DNA from: Sphingopyxis sp.
Lineage (GTDB): Bacteria > Pseudomonadota > Alphaproteobacteria > Sphingomonadales > Sphingomonadaceae
DNA: 64,000 bases
Direction of reading: 5' to 3'
Assembly: GCA_013823985.1 (NCBI GenBank)
Contig: PNNB01000001.1
Span: 214,274-278,273 of the forward strand
The number at the start of each line of letters is the position of its first letter. Within the stretch, counting starts at the first letter, position 1. Shown one piece after another: positions 28,174 through 37,269 of this stretch. The position numbers and the translations under genes were made by a program. The notes under the pieces were generated by a model, which saw only the letters and a list, made by a program, of their open reading frames with translations, had not been told where the DNA came from and searched no databases.

Positions 28174-29274
28174 CTAAGCTTCGCCGTCCAAAAATGTAGC
28201 AACATCCGCGAGGTCGACATCTTTCGAAAGAAAGGTCCGGCCAATGCCACGGGCAAGCAAAAACGGTAATTTCCCGCCCGACATCTTTTTGTCGTGGAGC
28301 ATATAGTCGACCAGCTTCGCACCATCGGCGGTCACGCCAGCGTCGGCTAATGTGACCGGAAGCCCGGCCCTGTGCAACACATCTGCAGTCCTGTCCGCAT
28401 CGTCTTGATCGCACAAGCCGAGCCGGACGGAATAGCGGAAGGCCAGGGCCATTCCGGTCGCAACAGCTTCCCCGTGGAACAGCTTATCTGAAAAGCCGGT
28501 ATCGGCTTCCAACGCATGCCCGAAGGTGTGGCCCAGATTGAGGAGCGCACGTGTGCCGGTCAGTTCTTTTTCGTCCGCAGCAACGATGCGCGCCTTGGAT
28601 GTGACCGAATGTTGAATGGCATAGTGGCGGGCTTCGGCATCACCGGCAAAGAACGGGTCCAAATTACTGTCACACCAGTCGAAAAACTCCGGATCATCGA
28701 TCAAGCCATATTTCACCACTTCGGCAAAGCCTGCAGCTAGTTGGCGGCGCGGAAGGGAATCAAGTACGTCGGGATCAATGAGCACCAACGAAGGCTGGTG
28801 GAACGCACCCACCAGATTCTTTCCCGCCTTGCTGTTGATAGCGGTCTTGCCCCCGACGCTGCTGTCTACCTGCGCTAACAGGGTCGTGGGAATTTGAATA
28901 AAGGAACAGCCCCGTTTGATTATGTGGGCGGCAAAACCTGTAATGTCGCCAACCACGCCACCCCCGAGTGCAAGGATATGGTCGCTGCGTTCGATATGGT
29001 TATCCAACAGCCAATCCGTCAGCTTTTCAAGCTGCTCCCAGCTTTTCCCGTCTTCCCCTGCGGGTAATATGAATAGATCCGCTGCCAGATTTGCGCGCGT
29101 CAGAGACGCGTGCACGTCCGGCCACGCGGCGCTGGCGACATTTGCGTCTGTGACGACAAGAAATCGACCCGATCGGGCATATCCAGAAACCTGTTGTGCT
29201 ATGTCCTGCAGCAGGCCTGCTTTGATCCGGATGTCATAGGGCCGGTCGGCGAGATCGACGGTGACAGTGCTCAT
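28174..29274 (-). CDS. aroB: 3-dehydroquinate synthase
   Basis: 366 residues. It converts DAHP to 3-dehydroquinate in the shikimate pathway. 'ILALGGGVVGDITGFAA', 'QIPTTLLAQVDSSVGGKTAIN' and 'LLNLGHTFGHALE' carry the NAD- and zinc-binding residues. It lies downstream of aroK with a four-base overlap, the classic aroK-aroB pair. Confidence 0.96.
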   Translation of the reverse strand: MSTVTVDLADRPYDIRIKAGLLQDIAQQVSGYARSGRFLVVTDANVASAAWPDVHASLTRANLAADLFILPAGEDGKSWEQLEKLTDWLLDNHIERSDHILALGGGVVGDITGFAAHIIKRGCSFIQIPTTLLAQVDSSVGGKTAINSKAGKNLVGAFHQPSLVLIDPDVLDSLPRRQLAAGFAEVVKYGLIDDPEFFDWCDSNLDPFFAGDAEARHYAIQHSVTSKARIVAADEKELTGTRALLNLGHTFGHALEADTGFSDKLFHGEAVATGMALAFRYSVRLGLCDQDDADRTADVLHRAGLPVTLADAGVTADGAKLVDYMLHDKKMSGGKLPFLLARGIGRTFLSKDVDLADVATFLDGEA

Positions 29275-29834
29275 GCAGAAATGGCTTTCAGGATGTTTTC
29301 GACGGTGCGCGCATGCGGCGACGCGTCGCTTCTTATGTGGATGTTGGCCTCGGCATAGAGCGGGTTACGGACCCTGCCAAGTTCTGTAAGCACTTCTACC
29401 GGATCGCGTCCTTTAAGCAGTGGCCGGTTGTTGCGCCGCGATACACGGTCCGCCAATATCTGGATGTCGGCATCAAGCCATATGGAAAGCGCACGCTCAC
29501 GGATCAGCGCACGGGTCGCATCGTTGACGAAGGCACCCCCGCCAGTCGCAATAATTTTCGGTTCGCCTTCGATCAGGCGGGCGACGACGCGGCGTTCCCC
29601 GTCTCGGAAATAAGCCTCACCGAATTTTTCGAAAATCTCCGCAATCGACATGCCTGCTGCAGATTCGATTTCCTCATCGGCATCGACAAAATCACAGCCC
29701 AAGCGCGCGGCGAGTCTTTTACCGATACTGGTTTTCCCGACGCCCATCATGCCCACGAGCACCACAGAACGCTCCAAAGGCTTATGCATCGCCGGTCCCG
29801 AGGTCGGGCTATTCAGATCATCATGTGAACCCAT
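29271..29834 (-). CDS. aroK: Shikimate kinase
   Basis: 187 residues from the ATG at 29834 (172 from an alternative Met at 29789). Walker A is 'GMMGVGKT' at 28-35; 'DADEEIE' and 'EAYFRDGERRV' bind shikimate and Mg; 'ATGGGAF' and 'RNNRPLL' are further family motifs. It phosphorylates shikimate. First gene of aroK-aroB. The 250 bp upstream, to the next plus-strand gene, contain only the small ORF at 29950. Confidence 0.95.
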   Translation of the reverse strand: MGSHDDLNSPTSGPAMHKPLERSVVLVGMMGVGKTSIGKRLAARLGCDFVDADEEIESAAGMSIAEIFEKFGEAYFRDGERRVVARLIEGEPKIIATGGGAFVNDATRALIRERALSIWLDADIQILADRVSRRNNRPLLKGRDPVEVLTELGRVRNPLYAEANIHIRSDASPHARTVENILKAISA

Positions 29835-29949
29835 TGCGATGGGGGCTATATATCGGCTAGGTGCAACCGGAAAGCAATTTGCCGCAAAACCGGACATGCT
29901 GTTGCAACAAAGTCCGGCGGAAAAGGCGTAAGCAGGCAAGAGGAAACCC

Positions 29950-30090
29950 ATGGCTGTTGGCATTTTTCCCGATGTTGGATTGGACTTCGCGACGTTTCAA
30001 GCTTCGCGACGGCCCGAGGGCGAGCGGCCATTGCAGTACAAGGAAATTCCGGTACAAGCACCGGCAGAAGAAGCGGGCCCGCAAAGTTGA
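29950..30090 (+). CDS. Small ORF (46 codons) coupled to the next gene
   Basis: The ATG at 29950 is preceded by AAGAGGAAACCC, a good ribosome-binding site at correct spacing. The frame encodes 46 residues starting MAVGIFPDVGLDFATFQASR and ends in TGA at 30088-30090. That stop overlaps the TTG start of the 606-residue gene (TTGA), the usual sign of translational coupling. The peptide has no membrane segment and is not recognised. It could be a genuine small protein or a leader that controls translation of the next gene. It was identified by reading the strand directly. Confidence 0.5.
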   Translation: MAVGIFPDVGLDFATFQASRRPEGERPLQYKEIPVQAPAEEAGPQS

Positions 30091-31907
30091 CAAAAAAAGC
30101 TACAAAATCAGTGTTACTTGCCGCCAGCGCGCTTGCGCTGATTTTTGCGTTGCCAGCTTTGGGCCAGCAAGGTCCCGAGTCCCTTTTGCCTGAAGGATTT
30201 GGTGACCCTGCGCCGCCGCCGCCGAGTAACCGGCCGACGCCGAATACGAGCGGATCAGCAACGCCTTCGACATCGCCCCGGCCGACGACACCGAGTGATC
30301 CTTTGGCTACGGCCGCGACCGACAACCCTGATGATGCCAAGGAAGAGGACGAGGAAGAAGAAGACGAGGAAGAGGAAGAGCTCGTTATTCGCTATGACGT
30401 GCCGCCCGCGGCGCGCCGCTCCCTCTCGGCTGTTGGCGTTATTTCGAACGCATCCGGTGGATTTCCTGCGGAATCTTTCGGCGCACTTGATGGCACCTTC
30501 CTCAAACAGGTCGTCAACCGGACGACGGGACCGATCGCATCGCGTTGGGGAACAATATTGGGCCGTCGTCTGCTCATCAGCCGGACGAATACCCCAAAGG
30601 GTGTCAATGGCGCGGACTGGACTGCGGAAAGAGCATGGCTCCTTTTGCGTATGGGCGATTCGGTATCGGCCCGCCACCTGATCCAGGAAGTAGACGCGGG
30701 TAATTACACGAAACGCATGCACGAGGTCGCGCTTCAGGTGTATCTTGCCAATGGCGATCTGTCGGGCATGTGTCCGCTCGTCGAAAATGGCGTTCGCCTT
30801 GTCAACGACGGACGTTGGAAAATGGCCCGCGCGATTTGCGCATCTTTATCGGGCGAGCAGGGAAGTGCCACTGCCTTCATAAATCAGGGCCGGTATCAGG
30901 GATGGGTCCGGGGAATTGATTATCGCCTGACGGAAAAAGCTGTTGGCGCTGGTATCAACGGACGGCGGTCGGTGAAGATCGAGTGGGAAGGCGTCGAAGG
31001 AATGAACCCCTGGCGCTTTGGGCTGGCTTCGGCCACCGGGCTTGAACCACCTGAACGGCTTTTCACCAAAAGCGGTCGTCAAATGGCGGGCTGGCGCGTG
31101 CAGTTACCGATGTTCCAGGCAGCGGTCCGGGCGAAATATGCCCCGCAGGCGGCCGCCTTGGGGATATATTCCAATCGCGAAATGGTCGATTTGTACGGCC
31201 AGGTTATCGACGATGAAGAAGCACCGGATCCTGTAAAGAGCCGTGCCGAAGGTTTGCGATCAGCCTACACCGCCTCAGGCGATGCGGCCAAAGTTGCAGC
31301 CATGTCGTCCTTGTGGACCGGAGCCACGGCCGGTGCGGACTATCATGGCGCTCTGGTTATGACGGCACGGGCTGCGGCCCTCATCCGGCCGGATGAGGCG
31401 CATTCTGGCGCGGCCGACCAACTGATTGCATCCATGTTGACCGCCGGGCTGGATCGCAACGCGGCCACATGGGCAAGCATTGTCGATGAAGGCTCATTGG
31501 GTTGGGCGTTGCTTTCCCTGGGCTCGCCCACGAATATTGCGCCTGTTGATTCTGGCGCACTTGGCGATTTTTACGGCAACGATAATAGTGAGAAAGCCCA
31601 CAAGTCAGCGCTCTTGCTCGCGGGCCTCGCGGGACTTGGCCGGGTTGATGCGGGCGCCCAATCGGATTTCGGACGCGATCTGGAAGTGAATGTGACGCGC
31701 CAAACACCGTGGAGCCGTGCCATCACCGCTGCAGCCGAACGCGGAGAGCAGGGCACTGTCGCTCTGATGGCTATCGCGGGAATGCAGGCACCGAACTGGA
31801 GTTTGGTGCCGGCGAACCATTTGTACTATATCGTTCGTGCGCTAAAGCAGGTCGGGTTGGAAGCAGAGGCGCGAATGATTGCGGCCGAGGCTGTCACCTT
31901 CGGTTGA
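30087..31907 (+). CDS. Secreted protein of unknown function with acidic tract
   Basis: 606 residues, family not recognised. A signal peptide ('KKATKSVLLAASALALIFALPALG') indicates export. A Pro/Thr/Ser-rich low-complexity stretch (about 40-80) is followed by an almost uninterrupted Asp/Glu run at 82-98. The remainder reads as a helical repeat-like domain ('RAWLLLRMGDSVSARHLIQEVDAGNYTKR', ending 'LKQVGLEAEARMIAAEAV'). This part could be a TPR/SEL1-like solenoid, but no consensus was confirmed. The TTG start is supported by its coupling to the upstream small ORF; the lysines directly after it fit a signal peptide. xerD starts on the next base. Confidence 0.75.
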   Translation: MTKKATKSVLLAASALALIFALPALGQQGPESLLPEGFGDPAPPPPSNRPTPNTSGSATPSTSPRPTTPSDPLATAATDNPDDAKEEDEEEEDEEEEELVIRYDVPPAARRSLSAVGVISNASGGFPAESFGALDGTFLKQVVNRTTGPIASRWGTILGRRLLISRTNTPKGVNGADWTAERAWLLLRMGDSVSARHLIQEVDAGNYTKRMHEVALQVYLANGDLSGMCPLVENGVRLVNDGRWKMARAICASLSGEQGSATAFINQGRYQGWVRGIDYRLTEKAVGAGINGRRSVKIEWEGVEGMNPWRFGLASATGLEPPERLFTKSGRQMAGWRVQLPMFQAAVRAKYAPQAAALGIYSNREMVDLYGQVIDDEEAPDPVKSRAEGLRSAYTASGDAAKVAAMSSLWTGATAGADYHGALVMTARAAALIRPDEAHSGAADQLIASMLTAGLDRNAATWASIVDEGSLGWALLSLGSPTNIAPVDSGALGDFYGNDNSEKAHKSALLLAGLAGLGRVDAGAQSDFGRDLEVNVTRQTPWSRAITAAAERGEQGTVALMAIAGMQAPNWSLVPANHLYYIVRALKQVGLEAEARMIAAEAVTFG

Positions 31908-32834
31908 ATGGCTTCAAACGACGCGAACCTGATTGATCGCTTTCTCGAAATGATGGCGGCCGAGCGCGGAGTCGCCCGAAACACGATTTTAGCCTATCAC
32001 AGCGATCTAAGCGCTGCTTCCACGTTGACAGGCGGCAAACTTGCCTCCGCCAATGCCGCTGCTTTGACAGAACTCGCACATCAGTGGAGCAGCTTGGCGA
32101 ATAGTTCCGTTGCACGCAAAGTATCGGCACTCCGGCGCTTCTATGCTTTTCTGCAGGAAGAGGGATTACGCGACGATAACCCGTCGTCCGCATTGCCCAA
32201 ACCGTCGCAGGGTCGCGGGTTGCCAAAGATACTGGACCCGCAGGAGGTGGATCTGCTTTTCGAATCTGTGGAAGGGGCCCTGTCGAAACCCGATCCGGGG
32301 GAAAGGGATTACCGTCTCTCTGCGCTTGTTGAGTTGCTCTATGGATCAGGGTTGCGTGCAACCGAACTTGTGGCCCTGCCGCGCAGTTCTGTGGTTTCGG
32401 ATCGTCCCTTCATCATTTTGACCGGCAAGGGCGACAAGGAGCGGCTGGTTCCCATTTCGGACAGGGCGCGGCAAGCCGTGGAAGCCTGGCTGGCTTATGT
32501 TCCGAAAGATTCCCGCTATCTATTCCCGTCGCGTGGAAAGCATATCAGCCGCATCCGGCTGTACCAAATTATCAAATCGCTCGCGGCCAAGGCTGGGCTT
32601 GATCCCGAAAAAATAAGCCCGCACGTCCTTCGCCATGCCTTCGCCACGCATCTGCTGGCGGGTGGTGCCAATTTACGGGCGCTGCAAGCGATGCTGGGCC
32701 ATGCCGACATCGCGACCACGCAAATCTACACGCATGTCGACAGCAGCCGGCTCGTCGAACTTGTGAACAAGCGGCATCCTTTGGCAAACCGCACGTTGAC
32801 CCGAGGCGCTTCAGGTTCTAACCCGCTGCCATGA
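31908..32834 (+). CDS. xerD: Tyrosine recombinase XerD
   Basis: 308 residues. Catalytic set: Arg150 ('[10 protein letters not shown]'), Lys174, His239 and Arg242 ('[14 protein letters not shown]'), His265, Tyr274 ('TTQIYTHVD'). Partner of XerC (9090-9983) in chromosome dimer resolution at dif. It begins on the base after the 606-residue gene and ends with a four-base overlap into accA (ATGA), so it is inside an operon. Confidence 0.92.
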   Translation: MASNDANLIDRFLEMMAAERGVARNTILAYHSDLSAASTLTGGKLASANAAALTELAHQWSSLANSSVARKVSALRRFYAFLQEEGLRDDNPSSALPKPSQGRGLPKILDPQEVDLLFESVEGALSKPDPGERDYRLSALVELLYGSGLRATELVALPRSSVVSDRPFIILTGKGDKERLVPISDRARQAVEAWLAYVPKDSRYLFPSRGKHISRIRLYQIIKSLAAKAGLDPEKISPHVLRHAFATHLLAGGANLRALQAMLGHADIATTQIYTHVDSSRLVELVNKRHPLANRTLTRGASGSNPLP

Positions 32835-33775
32835 CCGTCTATCTGGATTTTGAAAAGCCCATCGCGGCGTTGGAAGCGCGTATCATCGAGTTGCAGGAAG
32901 CTGCAGATGAGAGCGAAGTCGATGTTGGTGCAGAGATCAGCAAGCTGCGTGACAAAGCGGACAAGCAGCTCAAGGACACCTACAGCAAGCTGACCGCGTG
33001 GCAGAAAACGCAGGTCGCGCGGCATCCGGAGCGGCCCCATTTCAAGCATTTTATCGCGTCGATGTTCGACGATTTTATGCCCTTAGCAGGCGATAGGGCC
33101 TTTGGCGATGACCAAGCCATATTGGGCGGCCTTGCCCGGCTGAACAACCGCAAGGTGATGGTTATCGGGCATGAAAAGGGTGACGATACACAAAGCCGCT
33201 TGCGCCATAATTTCGGCATGGGAAAGCCGGAAGGTTATCGCAAGGCTATTCGCCTGATGGAACTGGCCGACCGGTTTTCCATTCCTGTGGTCAGTCTCGT
33301 CGACACCTCTGGGGCCTTTCCCGGTATTCAGGCCGAAGAACGCGGCCAAGCCGAAGCCATTGCCCGCTCGACCGAAAAATGCCTGCAACTGGGCGTTCCG
33401 ATGATTGCCTGCATTGTGGGTGAGGGCGGGTCCGGTGGTGCTGTCGCCCTGGCGGCCGCCGATCGGGTGTTGATGTTTGAACATGCCGTCTATTCGGTCA
33501 TTTCGCCTGAGGGATGCGCATCCATCTTGTGGCGTACCGGCGATAAAGCATCCGATGCAGCGCAGGCGATGAAAATGACCGCCGAGGATCTGAAGTCGCT
33601 GGGTGTGATCGATCGCATCGTCAAGGAGCCAATGGGCGGTGCACATCGCGACCATGGCATGGCGTCGGCATCCTTGGGCAAGGCAATTGGCGAAGAACTG
33701 GACGCGCTGTCCGCCTTCAGCAGCAAGGAACTGATGCAGCAGCGGCGGACCAAGTTTCTCTCAATGGGCGCCTGA
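32831..33775 (+). CDS. accA: Acetyl-CoA carboxylase carboxyltransferase subunit alpha
   Basis: 314 residues. Starts '[18 protein letters not shown]', the accA N-terminal helix; '[18 protein letters not shown]', '[18 protein letters not shown]' and '[12 protein letters not shown]'-like '[15 protein letters not shown]' form the carboxyltransferase core. It catalyses the second half-reaction of malonyl-CoA synthesis with AccD. Translationally coupled to xerD. Confidence 0.97.
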   Translation: MTVYLDFEKPIAALEARIIELQEAADESEVDVGAEISKLRDKADKQLKDTYSKLTAWQKTQVARHPERPHFKHFIASMFDDFMPLAGDRAFGDDQAILGGLARLNNRKVMVIGHEKGDDTQSRLRHNFGMGKPEGYRKAIRLMELADRFSIPVVSLVDTSGAFPGIQAEERGQAEAIARSTEKCLQLGVPMIACIVGEGGSGGAVALAAADRVLMFEHAVYSVISPEGCASILWRTGDKASDAAQAMKMTAEDLKSLGVIDRIVKEPMGGAHRDHGMASASLGKAIGEELDALSAFSSKELMQQRRTKFLSMGA

Positions 33776-33870
33776 CGGTTCGAAGCTAAGCCTTTGCGGC
33801 GGGTCGAGATTTTACGCCCGCGGAACATAAATCATGCTATTCTGGTTCTCGCGATCCGAGGAGACCCGAT

Positions 33871-35367
33871 ATGCATTTCAGCAAGAAGACTTTGATTTTA
33901 GGTGGGGCGATCATGTCGCTGGCGGCCGTGAACATCGCCACGCCGGTAGCTGCGCAAAAGAAATCCGCCGCCTCCGTCCCGAAGCCGTTTACGGCACAGG
34001 AAAAGTCTGAAGGTGCCAAATATCATCCTGAAATTCTGAAAGAATTTGGCGGGGCCATGCAGAGTCCGCAGACCGCTTATGTGGTGCGGGTGGGCAAGGG
34101 GATCGCCGTCCAATCCGGACTGGGCAATGCGGAAAGCGATTTTACGGTTACGCTGTTGAACTCCCCGGTGAACAACGCGTTCGCGATTCCCGGCGGCTAT
34201 GTATACATCACGCGGCAACTGGTCGCGCTCTGCAATAGCGAAGCGGAGATGGCAGGCGTTCTGGGCCACGAAGTCGGCCACACCGCGGCCCGCCACAGCC
34301 AAAAGCGCCAGAAAAATGCAACCTTGGCGAATATCCTGGGTGTCGGCGGCTCCATTTTAGGTGCCGTTATCGGCGATAGCGGTGGTTTGCTCGGCGCGGT
34401 GGGTGGCGGATTGAAGCAATATTCGGGAACCTTGGCGCAGCTATTCAGCCTCAAATATTCCCGCGGACAGGAAGAGGAAGCGGACGATTATGGCATCCGC
34501 TATCTCAGCAAGGCGGGCTACGATCCGTCGGCTTTGTCATCCATGCTGAACTCGCTGGCTTTGCAAACGGCGGTTGATGTCCGGGTTGCTGGCATGGGCG
34601 ATAATCGTGTGCCCGAATGGGCAAGTACGCACCCTGACCCAGCAAAACGCGTGGTTCGTGCCGCGAACGGGGCGAAAGCCTATCCGGTCAATAGCGTGCG
34701 GAAGGCGGACTCGCATTTGGCGGCGATCAACGGGATGCTCTACGGGGACGATCCCGCCCAAGGTGTAGTGGAAGGGCAGGAGTTTCTCCATCCGCTCATC
34801 AAAATGAAATTTACGGCCCCGACCGGATTCGGGATGCAGAATGGCACCGAGGCGGTTTCGATCAACGGAAACAGCGGAAAGGCAATCTTTTCACAGGGCA
34901 ATTTCACCGGTGATCGGCAGGCCTATGTGGCTGCGGCGTTCAAGTCGGTATCCGGTCAGAATGCGTCGATTCCGGTGGGCGACATAAGGCAAACGACCGT
35001 CAACGGGATACCCGCCTTCTACTCCTCGACCATCGTCAATACGCAGCAAGGCGCACGAGAGGTTACGGTATTTGCCTATGAATGGGGCGGAAATGTCGGG
35101 TATCATTTCATCACCATCACTGCCGCGAACACAAGCCCGTTCAATTCGATGTTCAGCAGTATGGCGCGCCTGTCCGATTCCCAGGCGGCGGCCATCAAGC
35201 CGCGTAAGCTGCGTGTGGTAACGGTGGCCAAGGGCGATACTTTGTCGTCCTTGTCGGCGCGGATGGCCTACCCATCGCTGCAGGCGGAGCGTTTTCGGGC
35301 ATTGAACGGCCTGACTGCCAATCACAATGTGACAGTCGGCCAGAAAGTCAAAATAGTTACCTATTAA
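33871..35367 (+). CDS. M48 family metalloprotease with C-terminal LysM domain (BepA/YfgC-like)
   Basis: 498 residues. A signal peptide (about residues 1-28, ending 'PVAAQ') directs it to the periplasm. The zinc motif His133-Glu134-x-x-His137 ('LGHEVGHTAARHS') with a downstream 'EEEADDYGIRYLSKAGYDP' Glu is the M48 active site. A beta-rich middle (about 300-440) is followed by a LysM peptidoglycan-binding domain at about 448-496 ('VAKGDTLSSLSARM'). Similar proteins perform quality control of outer-membrane proteins. GAGGAGACC just upstream is a strong ribosome-binding site. Confidence 0.9.
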   Translation: MHFSKKTLILGGAIMSLAAVNIATPVAAQKKSAASVPKPFTAQEKSEGAKYHPEILKEFGGAMQSPQTAYVVRVGKGIAVQSGLGNAESDFTVTLLNSPVNNAFAIPGGYVYITRQLVALCNSEAEMAGVLGHEVGHTAARHSQKRQKNATLANILGVGGSILGAVIGDSGGLLGAVGGGLKQYSGTLAQLFSLKYSRGQEEEADDYGIRYLSKAGYDPSALSSMLNSLALQTAVDVRVAGMGDNRVPEWASTHPDPAKRVVRAANGAKAYPVNSVRKADSHLAAINGMLYGDDPAQGVVEGQEFLHPLIKMKFTAPTGFGMQNGTEAVSINGNSGKAIFSQGNFTGDRQAYVAAAFKSVSGQNASIPVGDIRQTTVNGIPAFYSSTIVNTQQGAREVTVFAYEWGGNVGYHFITITAANTSPFNSMFSSMARLSDSQAAAIKPRKLRVVTVAKGDTLSSLSARMAYPSLQAERFRALNGLTANHNVTVGQKVKIVTY

Positions 35368-35390
35368 TGCCCTGCGCGTTTTAAAAAAAA

Positions 35391-35414
35391 GGGCGGTAAC
35401 CGAAGTTACCGCCC
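35391..35414 (-). terminator. Rho-independent terminator of the pilin gene
   Basis: GGGCGGTAAC-CGAA-GTTACCGCCC: a ten-base-pair stem with a tetraloop. Read on the minus strand it is followed by eight T, a textbook intrinsic terminator for the pilin gene at 35460-35618. On the plus strand the trailing sequence is only moderately T-rich, so it may also end the protease transcript weakly. Confidence 0.85.
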
Positions 35415-35459
35415 TCTATTTCCTGTCAGGCAACTAGTGCCCGAGCAGAACAGCTTCTA

Positions 35460-35618
35460 TTAGAGGCTGTTGCTGACTTCAGTGAAGGTGTTCGACAAGT
35501 TGTTGCCGAGGCTGCCCATGGCAGTGATAGCTGCAACTGCGATCAGAGCGGCGATCAGGCCGTATTCAATTGCAGTCGCGCCGTCTTCGTTCTTGAAGAT
35601 TTTCTTGATAACTTTCAT
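35460..35618 (-). CDS. flp: Flp/Fap-type pilin (52 residues)
   Basis: The product starts MKVIKKIFKNEDGATAIEYG and continues with a hydrophobic segment, then ends 'NTFTEVSNSL'. The Gly-Ala-Thr-Ala-x-Glu-Tyr block is the Flp prepilin cleavage and Glu+5/Tyr+6 signature. AGGAG lies eight bases before the ATG at 35618 and the intrinsic terminator follows the stop. At 52 residues it is easily missed. Flp pilins form Tad pili for surface attachment, but no tad/cpa assembly genes are nearby. Confidence 0.88.
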   Translation of the reverse strand: MKVIKKIFKNEDGATAIEYGLIAALIAVAAITAMGSLGNNLSNTFTEVSNSL

Positions 35619-35731
35619 TTTAGGTCTCCTGTTGCTTGTTCAATTCACCCGAGCGGATATTTTTATTACTTATAAAACTATCCGACTTTGGCCTGATTAT
35701 TCCCAAATCTATACCAAATCGTTAACGTCAC

Positions 35732-35905
35732 TCAGCTTGCATTAATAATTTTATTCGAAACCTGGTTCCACATACTTTGCGAACCTTCCCCGAATTCTCC
35801 AAGTGATGCCACGATTGCGATAACAATCAGTGAAACAATCAAACCATACTCCACAGCCGTCGCCCCCTGTTCGCATCGCGTGATACGACGAATTAGTTCC
35901 AACAT
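35732..35905 (-). CDS. Second Flp/Fap-type pilin (57 residues)
   Basis: From the ATG at 35905 the product begins MLELIRRITRCEQGATAVEYG and then a strongly hydrophobic 'LIVSLIVIAIVASLGEFG'. It shares the GATAxEYGLI core with the neighbouring pilin but has a Cys at residue 11 and a divergent tail. A longer frame to 35977 has no homologous N-terminus. The two genes are separated by 113 bp of AT-rich DNA that probably holds the promoter of the downstream pilin. It is divergent from mutT. Confidence 0.82.
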   Translation of the reverse strand: MLELIRRITRCEQGATAVEYGLIVSLIVIAIVASLGEFGEGSQSMWNQVSNKIINAS

Positions 35906-35989
35906 CTCTGGCCCCACTTCTTTCCCTGGTTGCGAGCAGTCAGGATTTCCCACAGAAGCGTTAACAAAAACTTGCAAGGCGATGAGAAA

Positions 35990-36400
35990 ATGGAAAAAAA
36001 TCCGACAATGCTGTTTGTGGTTGCTGCTGCATTAACCAACGAAGTGGGTGAAATATTGCTGCAAAAGCGGCCCGAGGGTCGTCAAATGGCAGGGCTGTGG
36101 GAGTTCCCCGGTGGCAAGGTCGAAAGTGGCGAATCGCCCGAATCAGCACTGGTTCGCGAGCTGAAAGAAGAATTGGGCATCGAAGTTGACGTGCCGGATC
36201 TGATTCCTTTGACCTTTGCGAGCGCGAAAAACGGCGACCGTAATATGCTCCTGCTCTTATATCGCTGCACATGCTGGCAGGGGCAGCCGACCGCTTTGGA
36301 GAGTCCGGAGCTCTGTTGGCTCACACCTGCCGGCATGCATGCCCTGCCGATGCCACCCGCGGACGAGCCATTGGTGCGCTATCTGGAAAATATGTCCTAG
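35990..36400 (+). CDS. mutT: 8-oxo-dGTP diphosphatase MutT (Nudix)
   Basis: 136 residues. A complete Nudix box spans 42-64 (Gly42, Glu48, Arg56-Glu57, Glu60-Glu61, Gly63). The MutT-type N-terminus 'LFVVAAALTNEVGEILLQKRPEG' is present and length fits. It sanitises oxidised dGTP. The ATG at 35990 was chosen because it begins the conserved domain. The stop overlaps that of the convergent methyltransferase. Confidence 0.92.
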   Translation: MEKNPTMLFVVAAALTNEVGEILLQKRPEGRQMAGLWEFPGGKVESGESPESALVRELKEELGIEVDVPDLIPLTFASAKNGDRNMLLLLYRCTCWQGQPTALESPELCWLTPAGMHALPMPPADEPLVRYLENMS

Positions 36401-37254
36401 CCCTTGTCGGCGGGCCGCAAAATCGATGCCAAGGAAACCTCACCGCTCCCGCGCCGGGCGGGTTTGGGTTGATTCGCAGAGGGTGACCATCCGCTCAGGA
36501 ACAAATGCATAAATTGTTCCTCGCAGCGTCCGCTTTGATCGGCACCGTGTTGCCAAGCGCGGTCAAGCCGTGCCAGATAGTCGCGCCCCAGATAGCGCCG
36601 TGCACCGGCCAGGGCGTTCCCGATCCCTGCGTCCCGCACGTCACGAACCAATGTGCGCCAGTCGGCATAACGTATCGGTAGCATGTCGCCATCGGCCACG
36701 GGCAGGGTAAATCCCGCGCGCGACAGAAGGTCGGCTGCGCTGCGCAAATCTATTTGCGGATGGATATGCGGTGTCGCCACGGGCGCCTCTGCCTCCACCA
36801 TCTTCGATTTAAGGGTGGCTAGCGAGCCGGCCCCGAACATATGCCCCAGGAACAATCCATCGGGTTTGAGAATATGCCGTATCTGGATAAGCGCACCCGG
36901 CAGGTCGTTCACGCTGTCCAGCACTCCAGCCGAAACCACCAGATCAAAGCTGTGTTGCGCATAAGGTAACCGGTCTTCTTCCGCTCGCACCATTGACGGA
37001 AGTGTCGGCTCCACAATGTCGACGACGTGCACGGTACCGGACCGCTCGCCAAGGATTTCCCCGGCAAAGGCCGCAATGGGCCCGATGAGGAGTATATCCT
37101 GCAGCTCACGGGTCACGAGCGCGAGCCGCTCTTTCATCTCTTGCGCTATATACTGCCAAAGGAAAGCGTTAGCAGCTTGATGATATGCGCGCTGCCGCAA
37201 CGCGTGCCGCCGCTGCCGGTCGAATATCTCGGGGGGTGTTTCAGAGGACTGCAT
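36397..37254 (-). CDS. Class I SAM-dependent methyltransferase (NDUFAF5/BioC-like)
   Basis: 285 residues. The SAM-binding core is degenerate at motif I ('ILLIGPIAAFAGEIL') but motif II/III regions are clear: 'RLPYAQHSFDLVVSAGVLDSVNDLPG' includes the post-II acidic stretch, and 'ILKPDGLFLGHMFG' follows. The N-terminus 'PPEIFDRQRRHALRQRA' is typical of the alphaproteobacterial NDUFAF5-like family often found next to comF and grxC. The role may be an assembly-factor hydroxylase/methyltransferase for complex I; this is inference. Divergent from comF. Confidence 0.8.
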   Translation of the reverse strand: MQSSETPPEIFDRQRRHALRQRAYHQAANAFLWQYIAQEMKERLALVTRELQDILLIGPIAAFAGEILGERSGTVHVVDIVEPTLPSMVRAEEDRLPYAQHSFDLVVSAGVLDSVNDLPGALIQIRHILKPDGLFLGHMFGAGSLATLKSKMVEAEAPVATPHIHPQIDLRSAADLLSRAGFTLPVADGDMLPIRYADWRTLVRDVRDAGIGNALAGARRYLGRDYLARLDRAWQHGADQSGRCEEQFMHLFLSGWSPSANQPKPARRGSGEVSLASILRPADKG

Positions 37255-37269
37255 TTCTGTCTTGTGGAG

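Noticed and set aside
29861..30193. 110-codon plus-strand frame overlapping the small ORF
   Set aside because: Cys/Arg-rich, no ribosome-binding site, and conflicts with the better-supported coupled ORFs.
37027..37269. N-terminal extension of comF
   Set aside because: The extension is antisense to the methyltransferase coding sequence and does not resemble ComF.
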